Assembly (NCBI RefSeq): GCF_032852305.1
Contig: NZ_CP136594.1
Location: 1,835,501-1,899,500 of the forward strand
Origin: Parasphingorhabdus sp. SCSIO 66989
GTDB lineage: Bacteria; Pseudomonadota; Alphaproteobacteria; Sphingomonadales; Sphingomonadaceae
Length of the DNA: 64,000 nucleotides
Direction: 5' to 3'
The notes under the pieces are model-generated. The model searched no databases, was not told the DNA's origin, and saw only the letters and a list, made by a program, of their open reading frames with translations. Of the stretch, positions 56,233 to 63,910 are shown piece after piece (the stretch's first letter is position 1; the number at the start of each line of letters is the position of its first letter). The position numbers and the translations under genes are program-made.

Positions 56233-56670
56233 TCAGCCGTGCGAAATGAATACCGCAATGGCTGCATGCACAATCATGGCTATCAAACACAGGCTGGCCA
56301 GCGCAAACACGGCGAAACGGACAACAACCCGGTTTACCGTGACTTGCACAAGACTATGCACGATCCGCAGAACGACATAGCCCCAGGCAAGCATCAGATT
56401 GAGGCCGGTGCCCAGTCCGAGCAGATGGAGCACAATCGCAGTTGCATAGAATAGCGTAGGTTGCTCCATCAAATGATTGTAATTATGCGCTTTCCACTGG
56501 ACTTCGGGCGGCAGCGTATGGTCAAAATCTCCGCCCTTGCTACCCACCATATTGGTGGCGTCGATATTGGCCTTGTTCATGGCAGGGATGCGGGTGGCGT
56601 ACATCCACACCCACATCACCATGCTCCAGACAAGCAGTGCGACCACCGGCTGCAGGATAAATCCGGGCAT
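56233..56670 (-). CDS. MAPEG-family membrane protein
   Basis: A 145-residue integral membrane protein with four predicted helices and the family pattern: RIPAMNK after the first helix, MEQPTLFYATAIVL in the second, and VVLRIVHSLVQ before the last. The group includes microsomal glutathione S-transferases and leukotriene synthases, but bacterial members are mostly untested. It is a paralogue of the gene just upstream on the same strand (56700-57125), with the shared core HNxxHLMEQPTLFYAT. The ribosome-binding site is GGAGAGAAG directly before the ATG. Confidence 0.85.
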   Translation of the reverse strand: MPGFILQPVVALLVWSMVMWVWMYATRIPAMNKANIDATNMVGSKGGDFDHTLPPEVQWKAHNYNHLMEQPTLFYATAIVLHLLGLGTGLNLMLAWGYVVLRIVHSLVQVTVNRVVVRFAVFALASLCLIAMIVHAAIAVFISHG

Positions 56671-56699
56671 TCTTCTCTCCTATAATCCCGTAAATACGA

Positions 56700-57125
56700 T
56701 CACAGCATGTTGAGTAAAGCCGTCAATGCAAGCGCAATCAGGCAGATGGTCGCTGCAAGGAAAAGCATGAAGCGGATCATCACGGTATTGACCAGCGACT
56801 GCCACAGGCTGTGGGCGATGCGCAGGCCAACATAGGCCCAGGTCACGCCGATGGTGAGAGTGGAAACGCTGTCCGAAAGGGTCAAGATGATCACAGTCGC
56901 GTAGAACAGTGTCGGCTGTTCCATCAAATGCGTATGGTTATGTGACTTCCATGCGACCTGTGGCGGTACCACCGGGTCAACGTCCGGGCCGCGACCGCCG
57001 GGCTGCGCGCTCATATCGATGCCCAGTTTCTTCAGCGCTGGCAGCCGGGTTCCGGCCATCCAGAACAGCATGATAAGGGTCCAGAGAACAAGTACGATTG
57101 CGGGTACAAGAAGGGCAGTGTTCAT
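56700..57125 (-). CDS. MAPEG-family membrane protein (tandem paralogue)
   Basis: A 141-residue four-helix protein with TRLPALKKLG, SHNHTHLMEQPTLFYAT and AYVGLRIAHSLWQ. It shares the order of motifs with the following gene (56233-56670), so the two arose by duplication, now well diverged. The start ATG at 57125 has AGGAG twelve bases upstream. The pair, nitrilase and ODC lie on one strand with short gaps. Possible roles in lipid or xenobiotic glutathione chemistry are inference only. Confidence 0.85.
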   Translation of the reverse strand: MNTALLVPAIVLVLWTLIMLFWMAGTRLPALKKLGIDMSAQPGGRGPDVDPVVPPQVAWKSHNHTHLMEQPTLFYATVIILTLSDSVSTLTIGVTWAYVGLRIAHSLWQSLVNTVMIRFMLFLAATICLIALALTALLNML

Positions 57126-57211
57126 GTGACGGAGAACTCCTGTTGATGGGAGCCCCTGACTGCTTCAATGGCAATAGATTGTCAAATGCAACCTATCTTG
57201 CGCATGCATTT

Positions 57212-58423
57212 TTATCGCGAAAAGCTGATGACATTGTCCGCTGAGAGCAGCCCGGTCTGGCTGCCGTCATAAAGGCTGGCCATTGGCGCATCCTCAACGT
57301 CGAACTGCAGTGTGTCGCCAAAGCCGTTAAAGGCGGTGCGCATCGCCGCGCCATAGGCACCGATCATGCCGATTTCGATATAGTCCCCGGCCCTGATACT
57401 TTCGGGTAGCAGAAACGGCCCCGCCATATGGTCGAGATCATCGCAGGTCGGCCCGAAAAAGCTGAACTCGATATAATGCTCGTCATCATTGCCGAGCGCC
57501 TTAACCGGGAAGCGCCAGCCAATATGCGCGGCATCGAACAGTGCGCCATAGGCACCGTCATTGATATAGAGCTCATGGCCGCGCCTACGTTCGACGCGGA
57601 CGATCAGGCTGTTATATTCCGCACAGAGCGCACGACCCGGCTCGCACCATAATTCGGCCGAATAGCTGATCGGCAGGCTTTCAAAGGTACGGTCGATAAT
57701 GCCAAAATAGTCACGCAGCGGCGGCGGGGTCATATCAGGATAAAGTGACGGAAAACCGCCACCCACATCGACAATATCCACCGTAACCGAGGCATCGACA
57801 ATCGCCGCACGCACCCGCTCCAAAGCCTGGACATAGGCATGCGGGGTCATCGCCTGACTGCCAACATGGAAGCAGATGCCCAGCGTATCGGCCACTTGGC
57901 GACTTTCCTGCAAAAGCGGGGTGATCTCATCACCGACGGCGCCAAATTTTGCCGCAAGGCTGAGTTCTGCATGTTCGGACGAAACCCGGATACGCACGCA
58001 AAGCGTCAGATCATCGGCGTCATTGGTGGCCTCACGGATCTTCGTCAGCTCATCCTCACTGTCGAGGGAGAAGATGCGCACACCATGGGTAAAATAGGCT
58101 TCGCGGATTGCTTCGCGCGTCTTCACCGGATGCATAAAGCACAGCACCGCCTCAGGCAGCGTTTCCGCGACAATCCGCACCTCGGCAATCGAGGCGACAT
58201 CATAATGGGTAATGCCTGCGTCCCAGAGGTGGCTGAGCAATTCGGGAGACGGATTGGCTTTGACCGCATAAAGCGACTTGCCGGGGAAATGCTCAACAAA
58301 ATGGCGCGCGGCACGGTGCGCGGCATGCGGACGGTTAAGCGTTACGGGCTGGTCAGGCTGGAGCCTGTCAATCAGCGCTGTGGCATCTGGGAAGCTGGAC
58401 AACTCAAGGGACCCCCAAAACAT
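57212..58423 (-). CDS. Ornithine decarboxylase (fold III, PLP-dependent)
   Basis: Forms putrescine from ornithine; 403 residues of the alanine-racemase-fold (eukaryotic-like) type. PLP Lys is K55 in YAVKANPSP; the pyrophosphate loops FHVGSQ and VDVGGGFP, CEPGRAL (about 263) and the second-subunit Cys-Asp GPTCDDLDHM (about 330) are intact. The region around 330 resembles ornithine rather than lysine or diaminopimelate decarboxylases, though dual lysine/ornithine use occurs in this group. The start ATG at 58423 has no usual ribosome-binding site; a predicted pseudoknot ends nine bases upstream. Together with the genes at 59498 and 62690 it would give a carboxyspermidine route to spermidine. Confidence 0.9.
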   Translation of the reverse strand: MFWGSLELSSFPDATALIDRLQPDQPVTLNRPHAAHRAARHFVEHFPGKSLYAVKANPSPELLSHLWDAGITHYDVASIAEVRIVAETLPEAVLCFMHPVKTREAIREAYFTHGVRIFSLDSEDELTKIREATNDADDLTLCVRIRVSSEHAELSLAAKFGAVGDEITPLLQESRQVADTLGICFHVGSQAMTPHAYVQALERVRAAIVDASVTVDIVDVGGGFPSLYPDMTPPPLRDYFGIIDRTFESLPISYSAELWCEPGRALCAEYNSLIVRVERRRGHELYINDGAYGALFDAAHIGWRFPVKALGNDDEHYIEFSFFGPTCDDLDHMAGPFLLPESIRAGDYIEIGMIGAYGAAMRTAFNGFGDTLQFDVEDAPMASLYDGSQTGLLSADNVISFSR

Positions 58424-58494
58424 CAGTAAAGACCAAACGCTGCCTTGCGGTTTGGAAGTCCCCTTGGGGCAGCGGAAGGGCGAGATAATCTCGC
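58424..58494 (-). promoter_or_regulatory. ODC 5' leader: pseudoknot and hairpins, speF-like candidate
   Basis: Transcribed right to left. Hairpin GCGAGA-TTA-TCTCGC (58494-58480). Pseudoknot stem 1: CGCTGCC (58474-58468) with GGCAGCG (58444-58438), seven perfect pairs. Stem 2: CCAAAC (58455-58450) with GTTTGG (58438-58433), six pairs sharing one G with stem 1. In between, CCCCAAGGGG can fold locally. The start codon begins at 58423. An RNA motif named speF is known upstream of alphaproteobacterial ornithine decarboxylases; this leader has the right position and structure, but I cannot run the covariance model. Confidence 0.6.
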
Positions 58495-58550
58495 AAATTG
58501 CAAAAGTAAAGGCCTAACGTCCGCACCGGTGAAAAAGTTGCAAGGCTTGT

Positions 58551-58586
58551 CCAACAAAAGGTGACACAAGTGACACCGTGTCACCC
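58551..58586. promoter_or_regulatory. GTGACAC palindrome, site 2 (ODC upstream region)
   Basis: Three GTGACAC-type half-sites in a row: GGTGACAC, GTGACACC, GTGTCACC. The CCAACAAAAGGTGACAC part is exactly the inverse of a stretch at 40766-40782. It lies 128-163 bases upstream of the ODC start codon, a fitting place for an operator or promoter element. 58587-58844 shows no further recognisable element. Confidence 0.5.
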
Positions 58587-58844
58587 TGTAGATCGACGGC
58601 GGTCTCTGATTAAATATTTCTGTTTTTCAAAAGCTTGATTGCCAGATATGCCATCCACATTGAAGGTGACAGATTCTAACAATGAGCAGAAAAATCAGAA
58701 GGACAGATCAACAGATAAGAAAGAGCCATCGCGATCATAGCGATAGAGAGAGGGGTAGGACACAGCAGTGTTCTGGGACTTTTAGGGCTTTTCAATAAGC
58801 TGACGAAGCAGCATAAGAGTTCCCTGCTATTTCAGCAGAGATGG

Positions 58845-59408
58845 ATGCGCCACCTTGGTTGTTGGCTGCCGAGCCATATCAGACCCAGCGATGATTTTAT
58901 GAATAGACTAATGCAACTGCTAGATGTTCCGGAGAAAAGGAAAAACACAGATATTGACGCTGTCACCATATCCAGAATCAATGGTCTTTTTTCCGCTAGC
59001 TGTGACGAATATCTGGCCTTTTGCCGAATATATGGAAGCGTTGGGATTGCAGACTTTCTATGGATTAGAAGTCCGATAACAGAAAATGAGTTTTTGAATA
59101 TTTTCTCCTCCTTTGAGAGGATTTTGCCAACTCTATTTTCACCCGAGCAAAGGATCATAAAAGACCGCACAATAAGGAGAAGCGATGACAGGTGGAATTT
59201 TCTTCCATTTGCCGTCTCTGATAATGGTGATGAGTTCTTCATCGTGGAAAACCGGGTTGTGGCGATACCTTCTCGTGATCCAGATTATTTTGACACACAA
59301 TTATCCCTTGAAGATTTCCTATGCCATGTGATGAATGGTGCTTACGTAGAAGAATTATTTCCGGTTGATCTGGAATTCAGAAAAGAAAGTATAGCAGCAT
59401 ATGCTTAG
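58845..59408 (+). CDS. SUKH/SMI1-KNR4-like protein, probable immunity protein
   Basis: A 187-residue cytosolic protein. The central part (ITENEFLNIFSSFERILPTL) and the end (NFLPFAVSDNGDEFFIVEN, VVAIPSRDPDYF, LSLEDFLCHVMNG) follow the order of motifs in SMI1/KNR4 (SUKH) proteins, many of which are immunity proteins against polymorphic toxins. The match is by pattern only. The gene is visibly AT-richer and uses AGA, AGG and ATA codons more than its neighbours, which suggests transfer. No toxin gene is adjacent. Starts at 58845 or 58899 are both possible. Confidence 0.55.
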   Translation: MRHLGCWLPSHIRPSDDFMNRLMQLLDVPEKRKNTDIDAVTISRINGLFSASCDEYLAFCRIYGSVGIADFLWIRSPITENEFLNIFSSFERILPTLFSPEQRIIKDRTIRRSDDRWNFLPFAVSDNGDEFFIVENRVVAIPSRDPDYFDTQLSLEDFLCHVMNGAYVEELFPVDLEFRKESIAAYA

Positions 59409-59497
59409 CTGCTTTCCTGAATAGCAAACAGTCGGCGCGTTTAACCTGGCGGGATGAGCTAAGGTGGATCTGTTTACATTGGCGCGGAGATAGCCAA

Positions 59498-60670
59498 TCA
59501 GCTCAACCGATCCCGGAATGTCGTCCAGTCAAACTCTTTGACACAGCGCAGCTCATCGGTTTCGCTGTTCCACAGCCAGATTGAGGGCAGGGCAACCCCG
59601 TTAAACGTGGTTGTCTTGACCATCGAATAATGCGCTTGATCGAGAAAGGCGAAGCGCAGGCCCGGTTCTGCGGGCCCTGGCAGGCGATAGTCGCCGATAA
59701 CATCCCCCGCAAGACAGGATGGGCCGCCCAGCCGCACCGCCTCGCCATCGCGTTGTTCATGCAGCATGGCCGGGCGATACGGCGCCTCGATCACATCGGG
59801 CATGTGGCAGGTGGCGGACACATCGGTGATCGCGACAGGCATATCATTGTCAAACACGTCGAGTATTTCACCTACCAATATCCCGGCATCCAGCGCGACA
59901 GCTTCACCCGGCTCGAGGTAAACCTCGCACCCTGATGTCTCGCGCAAATCCTCAAGAAACGCGACCAGTTCCTCGCGGTTATAATCATCGCGGGTGATAT
60001 GATGGCCGCCGCCAAGGTTGAGCCATTTCAGCTGATCAACATGGTCGGCGATATAGGGCACAATCGCTTCCCATGTCTCATAGAGCGGCTCAAAATTCTG
60101 CTCGCACAGCGTGTGGAAATGCAGGCCGTCTATGGTTTCAAAATGGGCTTCATTGAGTTGATCAATAGGAAAGCCAAGTCGGCTATGCGGGCTGCACGGG
60201 TCATATTTCGCAACTTCACCAAGCGGTGTCATCGGGTTGATGCGCAGGCCGATATCAAATTGCTCACCACCATCGCGCAGGCCACGTATAAGTGCGCTAT
60301 GCGTTGCGATCTGACCAGGTGTGTTGAAGATCAGATGATCAGAGATTGCGGCGATTTCGGGTAGTTCAGCCGCCTTATAGGCAGGTGAATAGGTGGCGAT
60401 TTCACCTTCATATTTGTCATAGCCGAGCCGGGCTTCCCAAAGGCCCGAAGCGCAGACACCATCGAGATACTCGCCGATCAGCGGCGCGACTTCCCACATG
60501 GAGAAAGCCTTGAGCGCCGACAGGATATGCGCGCCGGAGCGGTGCTTGATATCGGCCAGCACTTCCAGATTGGTGCGCAGCTTGGCCTCATCGATTACAA
60601 AAGCGGGCGAGGGCACGCGGTGCAGATCAAAATGGGCAAAGGCGCCCGGGTCTCCGGCTTTGGTTTCCAT
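59498..60670 (-). CDS. nspC: Carboxynorspermidine/carboxyspermidine decarboxylase
   Basis: Fold III PLP enzyme of 390 residues decarboxylating carboxyspermidine (or carboxynorspermidine) to the triamine. Lys ligand K54 in SALKAFSMWEV; then HFHTLCEQNFEPL, LNLGGGHHIT, YLEPGEAVALD and GGPSCLAGDVIGDY, typical of the NspC group. The start ATG at 60670 has AAGGAA nine bases upstream. It works after the dehydrogenase at 62690 and is separated from ODC by the immunity-like gene. The product is spermidine if putrescine from ODC is the substrate. Confidence 0.93.
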   Translation of the reverse strand: METKAGDPGAFAHFDLHRVPSPAFVIDEAKLRTNLEVLADIKHRSGAHILSALKAFSMWEVAPLIGEYLDGVCASGLWEARLGYDKYEGEIATYSPAYKAAELPEIAAISDHLIFNTPGQIATHSALIRGLRDGGEQFDIGLRINPMTPLGEVAKYDPCSPHSRLGFPIDQLNEAHFETIDGLHFHTLCEQNFEPLYETWEAIVPYIADHVDQLKWLNLGGGHHITRDDYNREELVAFLEDLRETSGCEVYLEPGEAVALDAGILVGEILDVFDNDMPVAITDVSATCHMPDVIEAPYRPAMLHEQRDGEAVRLGGPSCLAGDVIGDYRLPGPAEPGLRFAFLDQAHYSMVKTTTFNGVALPSIWLWNSETDELRCVKEFDWTTFRDRLS

Positions 60671-60685
60671 CTGAGATTTTCCTTC

Positions 60686-60759
60686 CCGTTCGCCTCAAGC
60701 GAAGTCGAGAGGCTATCGAGCGTCGCTAAGCGTGTCTCGACTTCGCTCGACACGAATGG
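60686..60759. repeat. Palindromic intergenic repeat, family B, copy 2
   Basis: CCGTTCGCCTCAAGCGAAGT on the left and GACTTCGCTCGACACGAATGG on the right (trimmed), the same design as the copy at 15274-15346. It sits just upstream of nspC on the divergent side. Confidence 0.8.
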
Positions 60760-60803
60760 AGGAGGTGTGTCAAGCGGTGCTGGTGAAGATAGCTGCCGCT
60801 TAT

Positions 60804-60886
60804 TGTCATTGCGAGGAGCGAAGCGACGCGGCAATCCAGAGCAGGTACGTACGGCTCTGGATTGCTTCGCTACGCTCGCAATGACG
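60804..60886. repeat. Palindromic intergenic repeat, family A, copy 2
   Basis: Same 83-base design as the copy at 8656-8738, with arms TGTCATTGCGAG and CTCGCAATGACG. The two copies are 52 kb apart and nearly identical, apart from a few central bases (GGTGCGTGTTGCC against GGTACGTACGGCT). With the family B copy it fills most of the 320-base nspC/MFS gap. Confidence 0.85.
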
Positions 60887-60990
60887 GTCTTAACCTAAGG
60901 CGACAAATCAGTTCGTAATTGCAACGTAATTATCGACTAAGCATTATCAATGCGCCATAGCAGCGATGAAGGCATGAAAAAGGCGGCTAG

Positions 60991-62196
60991 GTGAACAAAG
61001 CGCGGACCATCAATCAGGATATACCGCAAGACAGCGCTTTGCTGTCCGGTACCCGCCTGTATCTGCTCGCCTTTGCCAGCGCGATTGTCACTGCCAATGC
61101 CTATTACATTCACCCCATCGTTGCGATGGTGGCCGAGGATTTCGGCGTCGGAAAGGCGCTGATCGGAGCGGTACCCGCGCTGAACCAGATCGCGCTGGCG
61201 GTAGGCATTTTCTTCCTGCTGCCTCTGGGTGACAGGCTCGGCAACGCCAAGCTGGCGGCATGGTTTTCTGCCGCGCAATTTGTCTCGGTCGTCATCATGG
61301 CGCTGGCGGGCAATTTTGCTCTGTTTGTCATCGGATCAATGCTGCTCGGCCTGTTCACCATCACGCCCTATCTGGTGCCTGCCTATGTCTCCAAGCGCAC
61401 TGATCCGGCGAAAATGGGGCACGCCATGGCGGTGCTTACCACCGGGATTATCCTCGGCATATTGGGCGCGCGCCTCGGCGCAGGGCTGGTCGGCGAGTAT
61501 TTTGGCTGGCGCAATGTCTATTATATCGCGGCGGTGCTGATGCTGATCTTCTCGGTGCTGTTGCCGATGATCATGCGCCAGCCGCGATCCGAAAGCGTGG
61601 CGATCAGCGATATCTCCTATGGCGCGCTGTTGGCCTCGACCCTGCCCATGGCGTGGCAGTATAAGCATGTGTTGCTCTCCGGCACGATACAGGGGCTTAA
61701 TTTCGGCATATTCCTGTCGCTGTGGATGGGCATTGGCCTGCATCTGCCGACCATCGGCTATGGCTCGGATGTCGTCGGCTATCTCACCGCGATTGCGATC
61801 GTCAATCTGTTCAGTACCCCTATGCTCGGTCGCTGGAGCGACCGTGTCAGCGCCACCCGCGCGCGGATGACCATGGCGATGGTGCAGATGGTGGGGGTTG
61901 TCCTGCTGTTCTTTTCCGGCGGGAGTATCTGGCTGCTGATCGTGCCAATAGTGATCTTGAATATTGTCGGCCCGGTGATCGATATTTCCGGGCGCGCCTC
62001 TTTTCTCACCGAAACCCCCGAAATCCGCACGCGGCTGATGACGATCTACATCATGCTGATGTTTACCGGCGGCGGTCTGGCGAGCTGGGCCGGGACGGCG
62101 GTTTATGCCGCTGCCGGGTGGTTCGGCACGGCGATGCTGGTGCTGGTGATGTCACTATTGGTGACGGGATTGTCGGCGGTTGGGATGCGTAGGTAA
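60991..62196 (+). CDS. MFS transporter
   Basis: A 401-residue major facilitator with 12 predicted helices. Motif A-like loop LLPLGDRLGNAKL follows helix 2, and a second copy-like GRWSDRVSATRAR is in the central half (helix 8-9 loop). The first helix carries ASAIVTANAYYIHPIVAMVA, as in the YnfM/DHA1 efflux-like group. The start is GTG at 60991. Substrate unknown; placement inside the polyamine locus makes polyamine or amine efflux possible, but nothing in the sequence proves it. Confidence 0.85.
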   Translation: MNKARTINQDIPQDSALLSGTRLYLLAFASAIVTANAYYIHPIVAMVAEDFGVGKALIGAVPALNQIALAVGIFFLLPLGDRLGNAKLAAWFSAAQFVSVVIMALAGNFALFVIGSMLLGLFTITPYLVPAYVSKRTDPAKMGHAMAVLTTGIILGILGARLGAGLVGEYFGWRNVYYIAAVLMLIFSVLLPMIMRQPRSESVAISDISYGALLASTLPMAWQYKHVLLSGTIQGLNFGIFLSLWMGIGLHLPTIGYGSDVVGYLTAIAIVNLFSTPMLGRWSDRVSATRARMTMAMVQMVGVVLLFFSGGSIWLLIVPIVILNIVGPVIDISGRASFLTETPEIRTRLMTIYIMLMFTGGGLASWAGTAVYAAAGWFGTAMLVLVMSLLVTGLSAVGMRR

Positions 62197-62200
62197 CTGA

Positions 62201-62686
62201 TTAATCTATAAGCTTTAGCTGAACTTCTGCGCCTTCTGGCAAGTCCTTGAGCTGCTTATGGACATCAGACAGCATTGTATAGAGCTCACTCGCTGGAACT
62301 ACGCCAAGGTTATCAGCGTGGAATTCGCACTCTGCAAATATCGGCAGAATTATAAACTGATAGCATTGACCCTTTTTTGCGATCTTACCCTGTTTGTGAG
62401 CTTGTAAAACCAAATCGGGAAGAAACCAAAGCTCTACATCCTGAGCAAATTCTCGGCATAAGTCGTCAAACTCACCGCGGGAATTGGATACGATTTCTAG
62501 AGTCCCGTCAGTGCAACATAGCCGCAGGACTTTGCCATCTTGATTTGCAAGAAAACAGTCTCCTACGACCGAACAGAGAAACGGTCTTACGTCTTTAGAC
62601 GCCAACAGCCACTCCCAAGTCGATAGGATGTGTTCCGAGAGTGCCTTGTCCGGCTGAAATGCAAGATTTTCCCACTTCAAAGGCAT
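62201..62686 (-). CDS. DUF1851/Tdi1-like putative immunity protein
   Basis: A 161-residue cytosolic protein. FLCSVVGDCFLANQDGKVL, a following GTLEIV, then LWFLPDLVL and GKIAKKGQCYQF, and the end HADNLGVVPASELYTMLSDV and HKQLKDLPEGAEV, agree in order with the GAD-like/DUF1851 (T6SS immunity protein Tdi1) pattern. Recognition is by motif order. Base composition is less GC-rich than the flanking genes. It sits convergent to the MFS gene (four-base gap) and three bases before the next gene's stop region, with no toxin gene near. Confidence 0.6.
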   Translation of the reverse strand: MPLKWENLAFQPDKALSEHILSTWEWLLASKDVRPFLCSVVGDCFLANQDGKVLRLCCTDGTLEIVSNSRGEFDDLCREFAQDVELWFLPDLVLQAHKQGKIAKKGQCYQFIILPIFAECEFHADNLGVVPASELYTMLSDVHKQLKDLPEGAEVQLKLID

Positions 62687-62689
62687 TGC

Positions 62690-63910
62690 TTAAAAGTCCA
62701 ACGGCCCGTCCAGCTCTTTCACCTGCCAGGGCAGGCCATGCTGGTTCAGCATCTCCATAAACGGATCAGGGTCCATCTGTTCCATGTTGAACACGCCTTC
62801 GCCTGACCACACACCATCCAATATCAAAGCCGCGCCGATCATTGCCGGGACGCCGGTGGTATAACTCACTGCCTGGTTGCCGGTTTCGGCATAGGCCGCC
62901 TCATGGTCGCAGATATTGTTGATATAATAGGTTTTTTCCGAACCATCCTTGGCGATGCCAGTGGCGATATCGCCGATATTGGTTTTTCCCTTGGTGGTCT
63001 CGCCAAGTGAGGCGGGTTCGGGCAGCACCGCTTTCAAAAATTGCAGCGGGATAATCTCTTTGCCTTCATAGATCACCGGATCGATCCGGGTCATGCCGAC
63101 ATTTTGCAGCACTTCCAGATGCGTCAGATAGGCATCGCCAAAGGTCATCCAGAAGCGGATGCGCTGGATTTCCGGAATATGGGTTTTCAGGCTCTCAATC
63201 TCCTCATGATACATGAGGTACATATTCTTCTCGCCGACACCTTCGAAATCGAATGTCTGCTTATGGCTCAGCGCCGGGGTTTCGACCCATTCGCCATTCT
63301 CCCAATGCCGCGCCGGGGCGGTGACCTCGCGGATATTGATTTCCGGGTTGAAATTGGTCGCGAAATGCTGGCCGTGATCGCCGCCATTGCAGTCGAGAAT
63401 ATCGAGCGTGTCGATGCGGTCGAGATAATGTTTCTTGAGGTATGCGGCGAAGACACTGGTCACGCCGGGGTCAAAGCCCGAGCCGAGCAGCGCCATAATC
63501 CCCGCCTCTTTGAAGCGATCATGATAGGCCCATTGCCAGTGATATTCGAACTTGGCCTCGTCGCGCGGCTCATAATTGGCGGTGTCCATATAATGCACAC
63601 CGGTCTCGAGGCAGGCATCCATGATCGCCAGGTCCTGATAAGGCAGCGCCAGATTGCAGACGAGATCAGGCGCAACCTGATTAATCAGCGCTACCGTGGC
63701 GGGCACATCATCGGCATCGAGGGCATGGGTTTCTATGGTAACGCCGGTGCGCTCCTTGACCGATTGAGCAATCGCCTCGCATTTGGCAACCGTGCGGCTC
63801 GCCAGAACGATATGCGCGAAGGTATCGCGGCCCGCAGCCTGTAATTGCGCCATTTTATGCACCGCAACCGACCCGACTCCGCCTGCGCCAATGACCAATA
63901 TCTTGCCCAA
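62690..63910 (-). CDS. Carboxynorspermidine/carboxyspermidine synthase (saccharopine dehydrogenase-like)
   Basis: NADPH-dependent reductive condensation of putrescine (or diaminopropane) with aspartate semialdehyde; 406 residues. Rossmann start GKILVIGAGGVGSVAVHKMA; then YMDTANYEPRDEA and GFDPGVTSVFAAYLKKHYLD, all typical of the carboxynorspermidine dehydrogenase group within the saccharopine dehydrogenase-like family. I chose the TTG at 63910: it is preceded by AGGAG with a seven-base gap and places the Rossmann strand at the N-terminus, whereas the longer frame to 63988 adds an unconserved stretch. It is the upstream partner of nspC. Confidence 0.9.
   Translation of the reverse strand: MGKILVIGAGGVGSVAVHKMAQLQAAGRDTFAHIVLASRTVAKCEAIAQSVKERTGVTIETHALDADDVPATVALINQVAPDLVCNLALPYQDLAIMDACLETGVHYMDTANYEPRDEAKFEYHWQWAYHDRFKEAGIMALLGSGFDPGVTSVFAAYLKKHYLDRIDTLDILDCNGGDHGQHFATNFNPEINIREVTAPARHWENGEWVETPALSHKQTFDFEGVGEKNMYLMYHEEIESLKTHIPEIQRIRFWMTFGDAYLTHLEVLQNVGMTRIDPVIYEGKEIIPLQFLKAVLPEPASLGETTKGKTNIGDIATGIAKDGSEKTYYINNICDHEAAYAETGNQAVSYTTGVPAMIGAALILDGVWSGEGVFNMEQMDPDPFMEMLNQHGLPWQVKELDGPLDF

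Noticed and set aside
58682-58798. Short plus-strand frame of 38 codons before the SUKH-like gene
   Set aside because: Basic, low-complexity product, no ribosome-binding site and no similarity that I recognise.
58832-59242. Minus-strand 136-codon frame opposite the SUKH-like gene
   Set aside because: Hydrophobic Ser/Leu-rich shadow; the plus strand has the recognisable motif order.
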